This document shows positions 1 to 7,586 of a stretch of DNA of 38,961 bases, one piece after another; within the stretch, counting starts at the first letter, position 1; every line of letters begins with the position of its first letter. A program made the translations under genes and the position numbers. Source of the stretch: Actinomycetales bacterium (GTDB lineage: Bacteria; Actinomycetota; Actinomycetes; Actinomycetales; Kineosporiaceae); the NCBI GenBank assembly GCA_012719445.1, contig JAAYAH010000186.1, forward strand, positions 1 through 38,961, given 5' to 3'. The notes beneath the pieces were generated by a model. That model was given only the letters and a program-made list of their open reading frames with translations, was not told where the DNA came from and searched no databases.

Positions 1-284
1 CGGCGTCCTATGCGGTGGCCAGTTCCTGGCCGGGCGGGTTCGTGGCCAACGTCAACGTCACCGCCGGCTCCTCGGCGATCACCGGGTGGCGGGTCACCAT
101 GACCCTGCCCAGCGGAGCGGCGATCTCCAACATGTGGAACGGAGTCAACTCCGCCACCACCGGCACCGTCACGGTCACCAACCAGAACTACAACGGCTCC
201 CTCGGCGCCGGACAGTCCACCAGCTTCGGCTTCCAGGGCACCGGCACCGGCAGCGGCGCCACCGTCTCCTGCACCGCCAGCTGA
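1..284 (+). CDS. CBM2-terminated secreted protein, 3' end only
   Basis: Only the C-terminus of this gene lies in the window; reading frame 3 is open from the left edge to the TGA at 282-284. The visible residues are one family 2 carbohydrate-binding module (cellulose/xylan-binding beta-sandwich), beginning ASYAVASSWPGGFV and ending GATVSCTAS. It is almost identical, in protein and DNA, to the CBM2 modules that end the next two genes, so this is very probably a third secreted polysaccharide-active enzyme of the same locus. The catalytic domain lies upstream of the window, so its activity cannot be named. A strong hairpin follows 64 bases after the stop. Confidence 0.85.
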   Translation, partial: ASYAVASSWPGGFVANVNVTAGSSAITGWRVTMTLPSGAAISNMWNGVNSATTGTVTVTNQNYNGSLGAGQSTSFGFQGTGTGSGATVSCTAS

Positions 285-347
285 CGGTCGTCTCCCACAC
301 CGCCGGTTGAGGACCGTCTCCCGCACCGTCGGCTGATCCGTCCTCGG

Positions 348-385
348 CTCCGGTCTCGTCCCGCTCACCCGGGACGAGACCGGAG
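348..385 (+). terminator. Hairpin terminator after the CBM2 gene
   Basis: A perfect 16-bp inverted repeat (CTCCGGTCTCGTCCCG, 348-363, with its complement at 370-385) encloses a 6-base loop. No U tract follows, as is usual for actinobacterial terminators. It separates the truncated CBM2 gene from the esterase starting at 456, so the two are probably separate transcription units. Confidence 0.8.
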
Positions 386-455
386 TCGGTCATGCTCCGC
401 CCGCCCTCAGTCCTGTCCCGCCCGCTGATCGTCCCGCGCCCCGAAGGTGTAGACC

Positions 456-1922
456 ATGACGCTCGAACGTCCCTGTCTCCGGCACCCGGTTCTGTTGCGT
501 TCCGCGGCGTTCCTCGCCTCGACAGCCCTCCTGGCGACGGTGGTCGGCGTGACGGCGCCCGCGGTCGCCGTCGTCGGGGATGGCACCCCGTCCGACCCGA
601 ACATCGCCTTCGTGGGGAGGTGGGACACGACCAACGCCTCGGCGTACGTCCCGAACTGGGCGGGTGCCTACGTCAAGACCGGGTTCACCGGTACGACGGT
701 CAAGCTCAGGCAGCGCAGGACGATCGATCTCTACTACAGCATCGACGGGGCGCCGTACAGCTACCTGACGAACGTAAGCGGCACGGTGAATCTCACGCCG
801 ACGCCGCTCGCCTCGGGGAACCACACCCTCCAGGTCTCCTACCGGGTGGTGGGCGGGTCCTACACCGGGGACGCGGTGTTCCAGGGGCTCGTACTCGACT
901 CGGGGGCGAGGACGCTGCCGACGAACGTCTCGCCGAAGCTGATCGAGTTCGTCGGGGACTCGATCACCCTGGGCACCACGTCCAGCAAGGTGGCTCTGAC
1001 CGCCTACGGCTGGCTGGTGGGGGAGCAGCTCGGGGTTGAGCACACCCAGCTCGGGTACGGGGGCGGGTGCCTCGTCGCCTCGGCCGACGGCTGCGCCAGC
1101 GTCGCGGCGCGGTTCCTCAAGACCGGGTACGCGGCCACCAGTGCGAACTGGGACTTCTCCCGGTACCAGGCCAGTGCCGTGGTCATCAACCTGGGGACCA
1201 ACGACAGGAGTCACTCGGTCTCCAGCGCCGATTTCCAGAACGGGTACGTCGCGTTCCTCAGGACGGTGCGGTCGAAGTACCCGAACGCCGTCATCTTCGC
1301 CATGCGGACCTTCTCCGGGCGGTACCCGAGTGAGACCCAGGCGGCGGTCCAGACGGTCAACAACGGTGGAGACCGGAACGTCTACTACGTGGACACGACC
1401 GGTTGGATCACGAGCTCGCTGCTGAGCGACTCGGTGCACCCGAACGACGCCGGCCACCGGGCGGTGGCGGCCAGGCTGGCTCCGATCATCGCGGCGAAGC
1501 TGGGGACGTCGACGACCTCGCCGACCACGACGACGAGCACCACGACGACGAGCACCACGACGACGAGCCGGACGACCACCACCACCACGACCCAGCCGCC
1601 GACCACGACGACGTCGTCCGGCGGCGGGAGGACGTGCTCGGCGTCCTACACGGTGGCCAGTTCGTGGCCGGGCGGGTTCGTGGCCGACGTGAAGGTGACG
1701 GCGGGCTCCTCGGCGATCACCGGGTGGCGGGTCACGATGACCCTGCCCGGCGGTGCGGCGATCTCCAACATGTGGAACGGAGTCACCTCCGGCACCACTG
1801 GCACCGTCACGGTCACCAACCAGAACTACAACGGCTCCCTCGGCGCCGGCCAGGCCACCAGCTTCGGCTTCCAGGGCACCGGCACCGGCAGCGGCGCCAC
1901 CGTCAGCTGCACTGCAGGCTGA
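456..1922 (+). CDS. Secreted CE2-like SGNH acetylesterase with C-terminal CBM2
   Basis: A 488-aa secreted esterase that probably removes acetyl groups from plant polysaccharides such as xylan. A signal peptide spans about residues 1-38. An N-terminal beta-sandwich (AFVGRWD at about 51) precedes an SGNH hydrolase domain, the arrangement of carbohydrate esterase family 2. Visible catalytic blocks are GDSIT with Ser169, a GGG stretch for block II, GTND 247-250 (block III), and DSVHPND with Asp325 and His328 (block V). A Thr/Ser-rich linker (about 350-385) leads to a CBM2 at 394-488. The ATG start has GAAGGTG about 8 bases upstream. The CBM2 is nearly identical to those in the flanking genes. The SGNH and CBM2 calls are firm; the CE2 assignment rests on domain order. 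Confidence 0.88.
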   Translation: MTLERPCLRHPVLLRSAAFLASTALLATVVGVTAPAVAVVGDGTPSDPNIAFVGRWDTTNASAYVPNWAGAYVKTGFTGTTVKLRQRRTIDLYYSIDGAPYSYLTNVSGTVNLTPTPLASGNHTLQVSYRVVGGSYTGDAVFQGLVLDSGARTLPTNVSPKLIEFVGDSITLGTTSSKVALTAYGWLVGEQLGVEHTQLGYGGGCLVASADGCASVAARFLKTGYAATSANWDFSRYQASAVVINLGTNDRSHSVSSADFQNGYVAFLRTVRSKYPNAVIFAMRTFSGRYPSETQAAVQTVNNGGDRNVYYVDTTGWITSSLLSDSVHPNDAGHRAVAARLAPIIAAKLGTSTTSPTTTTSTTTTSTTTTSRTTTTTTTQPPTTTTSSGGGRTCSASYTVASSWPGGFVADVKVTAGSSAITGWRVTMTLPGGAAISNMWNGVTSGTTGTVTVTNQNYNGSLGAGQATSFGFQGTGTGSGATVSCTAG

Positions 1923-2006
1923 CCCACTCCTCACGTCCCCGAGCCTGACCCGCAGCCGAGTCCTCTTCCAACCACCAGCCGAACCGCAGTTCCGCGATCC
2001 CGCCCT

Positions 2007-2032
2007 GCTCCTCGACCCGCGGGTCGAGGAGC
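2007..2032 (+). terminator. Palindromic hairpin between the two esterase genes
   Basis: A perfect 26-base palindrome: GCTCCTCGACCCG followed directly by its complement, centred on CCGCGG. It lies 85 bases after one esterase stop and 60 bases before the next start. It could form an 11-bp stem with a 4-base loop, best read as a terminator. Because it is an exact palindrome close to a start, an operator role is also possible. Confidence 0.6.
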
Positions 2033-2092
2033 GTCACCGGCCCTCCCGCCCCCCGGGAGTCGCCGTCCTCACTCGAGCCTCCGGGAGAGACC

Positions 2093-3445
2093 ATGACAAT
2101 GACCCGCGCCACCTGCGTACGGGGTGCGGCTCCGGCGCTCCTCGCCCTGGTCGCCGCGTCGCTGGCAATCGTCGGCCTGACCGCGTCACCCGCTACGGCC
2201 AGCGGTACGACCACCACCGACTGTCCGCCGGCAACGAGCAGTTCAGCCGGTCTGCCCAGCGGGATCATGGATGGTCTCGGAGTGTCCACCCTGGCCGCGG
2301 CCACCACCCCGGTCACGGTGTGGATGGCCGGGGACTCCACGATGCAGAACGGCACGAACTGCCCCGTCGGCTGGGGTGCCCAGCTCAGGTCCTACTTCAC
2401 CGGCAGCGTCACGGTGAACAACAGTGCCGTCGGTGGCCGGAGCATCCAGACCTGGCTCTACGACCCGAACGTCACCTCGACGAAGAACGCCGCGGGTGAG
2501 TGCGTGATCAACCCGGCGACCTACTCCACCCGCTGGCAGGCCATGCTGAACTCCTCGACCGGGATGAAGGCCGGTGACTACCTGTTCGTCCAGTTCGGCA
2601 TCAACGACGGCTCCAGCACCTGTCCGCGGCACGTCGGATCGGCCCGGTTCAAGGAGCTCCTCGGCATGATGGTCACGGCAGCCCTGGACCGCGGTGCCCA
2701 CCCCGTCCTGGTGACCCCGGTGGCGGCGATCACCTGTTCCGGGAGCACCGCGGTGGGCAACCGAGGGTTCGTCACCGAGACCAAGGCGGTCGCCGCCAGC
2801 CGCGGGGTGCCGGTCATCGACCTGAACGCCCTGAGCGTGCAGCTCTACAACTCCCTGAAGCTTTGCCCGAACAACAGCGACTACACCAGCGGTGCCGTCG
2901 GGGCGTTCTTCTGCAACGACCACACCCACTTCGAGGCCGCCGGGGCCAGGCAGATCGCCGGCCTGGTGGCTTCGGCCCTTCGCGACCAGGGCATCGGCCT
3001 GGCCGCCTACCTCAACACCGACCCGGTCACGACGACGTCGCCCACGTCGACGACCTCGCCGACCACGACGACGAGCACCACGACGACGAGCCGGACGACC
3101 ACCACCACGACCCAGCCGCCGACCACGACCACGTCGTCCGGGAGCGGCGGCAGGACCTGCACGGCCTCCTACACGGTGGCCAGTTCCTGGCCGGGCGGGT
3201 TCGTGGCCGACGTGAAGGTGACGGCCGGATCCTCGGCTATCACCGGGTGGCGGGTCACCATGACCCTGCCCAGCGGAGCGGCGATCTCCAACATGTGGAA
3301 CGGGATCACCTCCGGCACCAGCGGCACCGTCACGGTGAACAACCAGAACTACAACGGGTCCCTCGGCGCAGGCCAGGCCACCAGCTTCGGCTTCCAGGGC
3401 ACAGGCAGCGGCAGCGGTGCCACCGTCTCCTGCACCGCCGGCTGA
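2093..3445 (+). CDS. Secreted CE12-like rhamnogalacturonan acetylesterase with CBM2
   Basis: A 450-aa secreted SGNH hydrolase resembling carbohydrate esterase family 12 (rhamnogalacturonan or xylan acetylesterase), which deacetylates pectin side regions so lyases can act. A signal peptide covers about residues 1-40. Family landmarks are MAGDSTM with catalytic Ser82, the AVGGRSI block, FGIND with Asn171, and DHTHF with Asp276 and His279 followed by GARQIA. A Thr-rich linker precedes a CBM2 at about 356-450 that matches the modules of the two preceding genes. The start used is the first of two ATGs (2093 and 2099), behind GGGAGAG. The partner esterase upstream and the PL9-like sigma fusion downstream suggest a pectin-directed locus. 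Confidence 0.9.
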   Translation: MTMTRATCVRGAAPALLALVAASLAIVGLTASPATASGTTTTDCPPATSSSAGLPSGIMDGLGVSTLAAATTPVTVWMAGDSTMQNGTNCPVGWGAQLRSYFTGSVTVNNSAVGGRSIQTWLYDPNVTSTKNAAGECVINPATYSTRWQAMLNSSTGMKAGDYLFVQFGINDGSSTCPRHVGSARFKELLGMMVTAALDRGAHPVLVTPVAAITCSGSTAVGNRGFVTETKAVAASRGVPVIDLNALSVQLYNSLKLCPNNSDYTSGAVGAFFCNDHTHFEAAGARQIAGLVASALRDQGIGLAAYLNTDPVTTTSPTSTTSPTTTTSTTTTSRTTTTTTQPPTTTTSSGSGGRTCTASYTVASSWPGGFVADVKVTAGSSAITGWRVTMTLPSGAAISNMWNGITSGTSGTVTVNNQNYNGSLGAGQATSFGFQGTGSGSGATVSCTAG

Positions 3446-3477
3446 CAGCCGTCGCCCGCACCGCCGGCTGATCCCCT

Positions 3478-3522
3478 GCTCCGGTCCCGTCCCGTACCGT
3501 TCGGGCGGGGCGGGACCGGAGC
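3478..3522. terminator. Hairpin between convergent esterase and 175-aa genes
   Basis: GCTCCGGTCCCG (3478-3489) pairs perfectly with CGGGACCGGAGC (3511-3522). The 21-base interior can pair further (CCCG with CGGG). It sits between the plus-strand esterase stop at 3445 and the minus-strand stop at 3605, so it can serve both directions. Confidence 0.75.
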
Positions 3523-3604
3523 CCCTCGCACGAACCTGCCCGGCGCACGTCGTCCCCGCGAGAACGACCGGTGGTGGCCGGTCACCGGGAGACGCCCCAC
3601 CTGC

Positions 3605-4132
3605 TCACCGCCGCGGGGGACACGGCACTCCCTGGTAGTGGATCTCCCCGTTCAACAGGGGACGCAGACGGGCACCCTCTGCTGCGAAGTGGACGAGGAC
3701 CTGGACCCGGGTGCCGTCCGCGCACTCCGCGTCGTAGACGACGAGCGGGCTGCCGTCCTCCTCCGGCCGGTAGGCGATGGGGTGTACCGGCCGTCCGCCG
3801 AACTCCTCGACCAGAAGTGGAGCCAGGACCGGATCCCCTTCGGCCGACCGTCCGGCCATCCGCACCAGACCCGAGGTGTCCCCGTGGGCGATGGCCGCTG
3901 CGACGTCTCCGGCCGCGGTGACCAGGACGGGACGAGGGTCTCCGCTGCCGGAGAATCCGTTGATTCCCTCCGGGCCGACGGTGCCTCCACCGATCCGAGA
4001 GACCACCGTCGGGAGGAGCAGCACAGCCCCGACGAGGGCGGCAGCCCCGACGAGCGCGCGACCGGGTGGTACGGGACGCCCCGCGCCACGCACCGGCTCG
4101 GTCCCACGGGAAGAACCAGACCCTGCCGTCAC
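3605..4132 (-). CDS. Membrane-anchored protein coupled to the sigma-factor fusion
   Basis: A 175-aa protein I cannot assign to a family. It has a short basic Pro/Gly-rich N-terminus, one hydrophobic segment at about residues 26-46 (RALVGAAALVGAVLLLPTVV), and a roughly 125-residue soluble region that should lie outside the cell. That region contains VVYDAECADGTRVQVLVHF and ends in QGVPCPPRR, with two cysteines that could form a disulfide. Its ATG overlaps the stop of the upstream sigma/beta-helix gene (ATGA, 4129-4132), so translation is coupled and the two proteins are likely made in fixed ratio. By context it may be an accessory or regulator of that fusion; this is inference. Confidence 0.8.
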   Translation of the reverse strand: MTAGSGSSRGTEPVRGAGRPVPPGRALVGAAALVGAVLLLPTVVSRIGGGTVGPEGINGFSGSGDPRPVLVTAAGDVAAAIAHGDTSGLVRMAGRSAEGDPVLAPLLVEEFGGRPVHPIAYRPEEDGSPLVVYDAECADGTRVQVLVHFAAEGARLRPLLNGEIHYQGVPCPPRR

Positions 4133-6282
4133 CGCAGCGACGCCCCCACCGTCGAGCCGCCGCGGACGGCGAGGAACGGCGTGGAGGGGAGGTCGCCGTC
4201 GGGAGGGCGAGGGCCCTCCGCCGTCGACGGGTCCGTGCTCAGCAGGGACGCGACTGACCAGCCGGAGGTGTACCAGGAGTTGCCGCGCTCGACGGACCCC
4301 TCGGCGAGAGCCGCCTGCCGCTTCCCGTTTCCGACGGCGAGGTTCGACCTCAGCGTCGCTGCGAACCCGGGAAGGTCGAACCCGTTGTGCCGGTTGCGGA
4401 ACGCGGTGTTCCCCTCGAGAGTGATCATGCCGTTGTTCGTGGCCCCGGTGTAGCCGTCACCGGCGTTGTCCCACGCGGCGCTGTTGGTGATGACGTGATC
4501 CGACGGTCGCTTCCCGGAGTTGAGGACGAACCCGTTCCCGGAACCCCCGTATTCGGTGAGCTTCCATCGGTTGACCCCGTTGTCGAAGGACCAGGAACTG
4601 TCCACGGTCACCGCGCCGACGAAGCTGGCGATCCCCAGCCCGTCGTCGGAGTTGCGGAAGAACCGGCACCTCCGGATGACGTTGCCCTCGCCGGAGCCGA
4701 AGGCCATCAGCAGGCCGTCGGCGTCCGCGCCGTGGTTGGCGTCGTCGTGGTTGTCGAAGAAGTCGCTGTCCAGCACCTGGTTGCGATCGGTGCCGTCGTC
4801 GACGAACGCCAGCCCGCTGCCCTGGTTGTCGTGCATGGAGAGCCGCCGGAAGGTGACGTGCCGGCAGCCGCGGCACACGTACGGGGCCGCGGGGGAGTTG
4901 GCGACCTCGATGCCCTGGACGGTCCAGTACCGACCCCGGTGGGTGACGAACGGTGAGGACGCGGAGACCCTGGCGGCGTCGAGCACCGGTCGCTCGCCCC
5001 GGTAGTTGCTGAGCACGATCCGGCGGGCGGCGGTCCCGTCGGTCTCGATCACCACGGGCATCGTCGGGCGGTACCTGCCGCCGCGCAGCGCGATCGTCTG
5101 CCCGGGGCGTACCACCGAGATCGCCTTGTTCAGGGAGGCGAAGGGACGGCCGAGCGTCCCGGGGGCCGCGTCGTTCCCGTCGGGGGCCACGTACCAGTCC
5201 GCGTCGACGACTCCCGGTCGGCCCGCCCGAGCGGAGGTTCGTGTCGGGGAGGAACCGGTGGCGAAGGACGGCGTGGCCGAGACCGAGGGCGAGGGCGCCG
5301 GCGCGGGTGTCGGCGGCGAGTCCGGGGCGGCCGGCAGGTAGTAGACGGCGAAGCTGAGCGCCGCGGCGGCACCGGCCATGGCAGCTCCGCCGGCGAGGAC
5401 GGGTTTGGCCAGCAGCGACTTCGCGGTCACGGCCTTGGCCCCCGCGGAGGCCGCGGCCGACCCGCCGTGGCCTGCCGCGGCCGCCCCGCTCAGCAGCTCC
5501 GGGAGCCGGTGGAACAGGGTCGCCGGGATCGGCACCAGCGCGATCCCCCGCAACAGGTTCTCTGGACTCACCAGGAGCCGTCCGGTCGCCTCGCAGCGTG
5601 GGCAGTGCCGGGTGTGCCGGGAGAGCCGGTTCAGCTGCTCCGGGCCGGGCACGTCGTGGTGGCCTCGCAGCATGGACTGCAGCGTCCGGCACCGGTGCCC
5701 GGACCGTAGGGCGCGGTGCACCAGTCGGGCCGTGTGCAGCCGGGCCTTCATCCGCTGGACCCGGACCGCGGCGTGCTGCGGAGTGACCCCCAGCGCGTCG
5801 GCCAGGTCCGATCGGGAGAGCGCTCCGGCGAGCTCCTGCCACCACAGGGCCAGCAGGTGCTGGTCCTCCTCCGACAGCAGCCGGGTCGCCTCGGCGATCT
5901 CCCGGCGCTCCCCGGAGAGGCCCAGTTCCAGCACCGTCGCGTCGACGAAGTCGAGCGAGGGGTCCGCCCGGTCACCGAGCTGGTCGAGGGACGACTCCCG
6001 GGCCGTCCGGCGGGTACGAACCCGGGCGCGCTCCTTCACCTGGTTGACGGCGATCGCGAGCAACCAGGATCGGAATCTGTCCGGATCACGCAGGGAACCG
6101 ATGCGCTGGGCCGCGCGGAGCATCGTCTCCTGGACCACGTCGTCGACGTCTGGGTGGCCGTTCATGGCACGCCCGACGACGTTGTAGACCAGCGGCAGGT
6201 GCTTCTCCAGGAGCAGGTCCAGAGCGTGCTTGTCGCCGGTCTGCGCGGCTAGGACCGGTTCGCTCTCAATAGGTGTTTCCAC
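4129..6282 (-). CDS. ECF sigma / zinc-finger anti-sigma / TM / PL9-like beta-helix fusion
   Basis: Residue numbers are for a 717-aa protein starting at GTG 6282. The N-terminus is an ECF sigma factor: region 2 (about 27-87, with DVDDVVQETMLRAAQRI) and region 4 helix-turn-helix (about 135-187, with RSDLADALGVTPQHAAVRVQ). Next comes an H-x3-C-x2-C zinc-binding anti-sigma motif (His223, Cys227, Cys230), one transmembrane helix (about 295-317) and a Pro/Ser/Thr linker. The C-terminus (about 362-707) is a right-handed beta-helix resembling pectate lyase family 9 (WYVAPDGND, GEGNVIRRCRFFRNSDDG, GNGFVLNSG). The Asp ligands at 522, 546 and 547 remain, but the positions matching Pel9A Asp237 and catalytic Lys273 appear to be Gly550 and Val585, so a binding sensor is more likely than a lyase. 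The frame runs to TTG 6366; GTG 6282 is preferred for AAAGG about 9 bases upstream and because family similarity starts there. Confidence 0.9.
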   Translation of the reverse strand: METPIESEPVLAAQTGDKHALDLLLEKHLPLVYNVVGRAMNGHPDVDDVVQETMLRAAQRIGSLRDPDRFRSWLLAIAVNQVKERARVRTRRTARESSLDQLGDRADPSLDFVDATVLELGLSGERREIAEATRLLSEEDQHLLALWWQELAGALSRSDLADALGVTPQHAAVRVQRMKARLHTARLVHRALRSGHRCRTLQSMLRGHHDVPGPEQLNRLSRHTRHCPRCEATGRLLVSPENLLRGIALVPIPATLFHRLPELLSGAAAAGHGGSAAASAGAKAVTAKSLLAKPVLAGGAAMAGAAAALSFAVYYLPAAPDSPPTPAPAPSPSVSATPSFATGSSPTRTSARAGRPGVVDADWYVAPDGNDAAPGTLGRPFASLNKAISVVRPGQTIALRGGRYRPTMPVVIETDGTAARRIVLSNYRGERPVLDAARVSASSPFVTHRGRYWTVQGIEVANSPAAPYVCRGCRHVTFRRLSMHDNQGSGLAFVDDGTDRNQVLDSDFFDNHDDANHGADADGLLMAFGSGEGNVIRRCRFFRNSDDGLGIASFVGAVTVDSSWSFDNGVNRWKLTEYGGSGNGFVLNSGKRPSDHVITNSAAWDNAGDGYTGATNNGMITLEGNTAFRNRHNGFDLPGFAATLRSNLAVGNGKRQAALAEGSVERGNSWYTSGWSVASLLSTDPSTAEGPRPPDGDLPSTPFLAVRGGSTVGASLR

Positions 6283-6305
6283 CCGGGAGTGCCTTTCTGA
6301 CGGCC

Positions 6306-6332
6306 ACCGACCGAATCGGTTCACCGGTCGGT
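6306..6332 (-). promoter_or_regulatory. Inverted repeat upstream of the sigma-fusion start
   Basis: ACCGACCG (6306-6313) and CGGTCGGT (6325-6332) are perfect inverted 8-mers separated by 11 bases, and the left arm overlaps a smaller palindrome, CCGAATCGG. The site ends 24 bases upstream of the preferred GTG. It could be an operator or a 5' UTR hairpin. If the longer frame to 6366 is translated it would lie inside coding DNA. Confidence 0.4.
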
Positions 6333-6831
6333 CCCGCATGCTCACACGTGGCCTCGAAGGAGTCAACAGCGCGCCGTGCAGGCGAGGAAATGAGGGTTCC
6401 CATGATGACGATTGCGGGGTAGGCCGTTATTCCAGGGTTTCCCGAACCGTCACGACCGCCTGTCCCGAGCGGTGGTGCTCACGGTGAGCGGCTGTGCTCA
6501 TGCGACACCGCGTCGCCCGGGTCAATCTCTGCCCGTGGTGGATCCGCGGCTCACGAGACGGACCGGGGCCGCCCGCCCCACTCGGGGAGGTCTCCTCCGG
6601 AGTGCCGGGGCGGTCGTGCGCACGCGTACCGCCCACGGCACCCCGCTGGGCGCCGGGACCCTTGGCACCGTCGTCGGGTTCGCAGTCACTGCTGTCTGCG
6701 TGCTCCTCTGGGTGTCGCTCATCGGCGCGGTTCCCCCTGGAGCTGAGCCCGCACGGGGCGCGGACCACGTCCTGCAGGGGGCGGTGGCGGTGGATCCCCC
6801 CGATTCATGCATGACGGACAGTGATCGTGCC

Positions 6832-6837
6832 TATACT
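6832..6837 (+). promoter_or_regulatory. Candidate -10 element for the 204-aa gene
   Basis: TATACT lies 26 bases before the preferred ATG at 6863 and is a good -10 match in otherwise GC-rich DNA. No -35 with ideal spacing is evident (TGACGG is only 14 bases upstream). Confidence 0.4.
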
Positions 6838-6862
6838 GACGATCATCTGCTTTGGGGGAACC

Positions 6863-7477
6863 ATGGGCATCGCAGGCAGCACGTCCCGCCTCGTCCGGTA
6901 CGTGTCCCGCCGGTCCGATGGCTGTCCGTCAGCCGACGACACGGGGTCGAGCCCTCTCGGCTGGCTGGTCGTCGGCGCCCTGACGCTGGCGGCCGCGGCG
7001 TTCGCCTACGCGGTCCTCGTCGGTGACGAGGTGGAGTCGATCGATCTCGGCCCTCAGGGCGCCAAGGTCTCGTTCCAGGGGGCCGCGGGGGAGACGCTCT
7101 CGCCGGAACAGGTGCGCCACAACGAGGCGACCGTCGAGGAGCGGCTCGCCACGTTGGAGTCGGAGGCCATGGCTCGGGCCGATCCTGAGTCGGCGGCCGG
7201 TGTCGAGCGGATCGCGGGGATCTGGGACGCGAGGAACGGGTTCCAGTACGTCATCCAACAGTTCGGTGACCAGGCGGTGATCCAGGAGCAGAGTGCCTAC
7301 GGGATCACCGCCTCCGGGACGGGGACGGTCCGCGGCCCCGACGTGTCGTTCCAGGTCCAGGCCGTCAACGGGGTCAGCTCCGTGCTGCAGGTGAGCCTCG
7401 TCGAACCGGGCCTCCTCCGGGGCACGTTGAGCAACCAGTTCGGATCCTTCCCGGCCGAACTGCGCCTGCTCCCCTGA
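6863..7477 (+). CDS. Single-pass membrane protein of unknown function
   Basis: A 204-aa protein that I do not recognise. A short basic cytoplasmic N-terminus (STSRLVRYVSRRS) is followed by one transmembrane helix at about residues 30-52 (LGWLVVGALTLAAAAFAYAV). An acidic, probably helical stretch rich in Glu (about 75-110) leads to a beta-rich C-terminal half. The ATG at 6863 is preferred over an in-frame GTG at 6821 because GGGGGAA stands 3-8 bases before it and because the GTG would lie upstream of the candidate -10 at 6832. It is divergent from the sigma fusion and convergent with the GH9 gene, separated from the latter by a strong terminator. Its location suggests, but does not show, a role in the carbohydrate locus. 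Confidence 0.75.
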   Translation: MGIAGSTSRLVRYVSRRSDGCPSADDTGSSPLGWLVVGALTLAAAAFAYAVLVGDEVESIDLGPQGAKVSFQGAAGETLSPEQVRHNEATVEERLATLESEAMARADPESAAGVERIAGIWDARNGFQYVIQQFGDQAVIQEQSAYGITASGTGTVRGPDVSFQVQAVNGVSSVLQVSLVEPGLLRGTLSNQFGSFPAELRLLP

Positions 7478-7544
7478 TAGGAACGGCTCCCGACGGAGGC
7501 GAGCCTTCCGACGGCATCGGTGACCTGACGGACGGGTTCCGGGT

Positions 7545-7579
7545 GACGTGGTCGGCGCCGGTACGGCGCCGACCACGTC
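7545..7579. terminator. Bidirectional terminator before the GH9 gene's 3' end
   Basis: A perfect 15-bp stem (GACGTGGTCGGCGCC, 7545-7559, pairing with 7565-7579) has a 5-base loop. It lies between the convergent stops at 7477 and 7587 and should terminate both transcripts. Confidence 0.88.
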
Positions 7580-7586
7580 GATGCCC

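Larger units (their letters stand above)
6283..6862. other. 580-bp divergent intergenic region
   Basis: I see no gene in this stretch; its open frames lack family features and start signals. It holds the upstream region of the sigma fusion (minus strand), including a GGAACC at 6395-6400 on the minus strand that resembles an ECF-type -35. It also has an imperfect long hairpin at 6573-6613 (CCGCCCC...GGGGCGG with inner GGAGG/CCTCC pairing) and, near its right end, a candidate promoter for the 204-aa gene. Confidence 0.5.

Noticed and set aside
2007-2032. Perfect palindrome as a CebR-type operator
   Set aside because: It does not match TGGGAGCGCTCCCA and sits after a stop codon with terminator geometry; kept as a hairpin.
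6367-6830. Open frames in the region upstream of the sigma fusion as genes
   Set aside because: None has a ribosome-binding site, recognisable domain or consistent codon pattern distinct from its alternatives.
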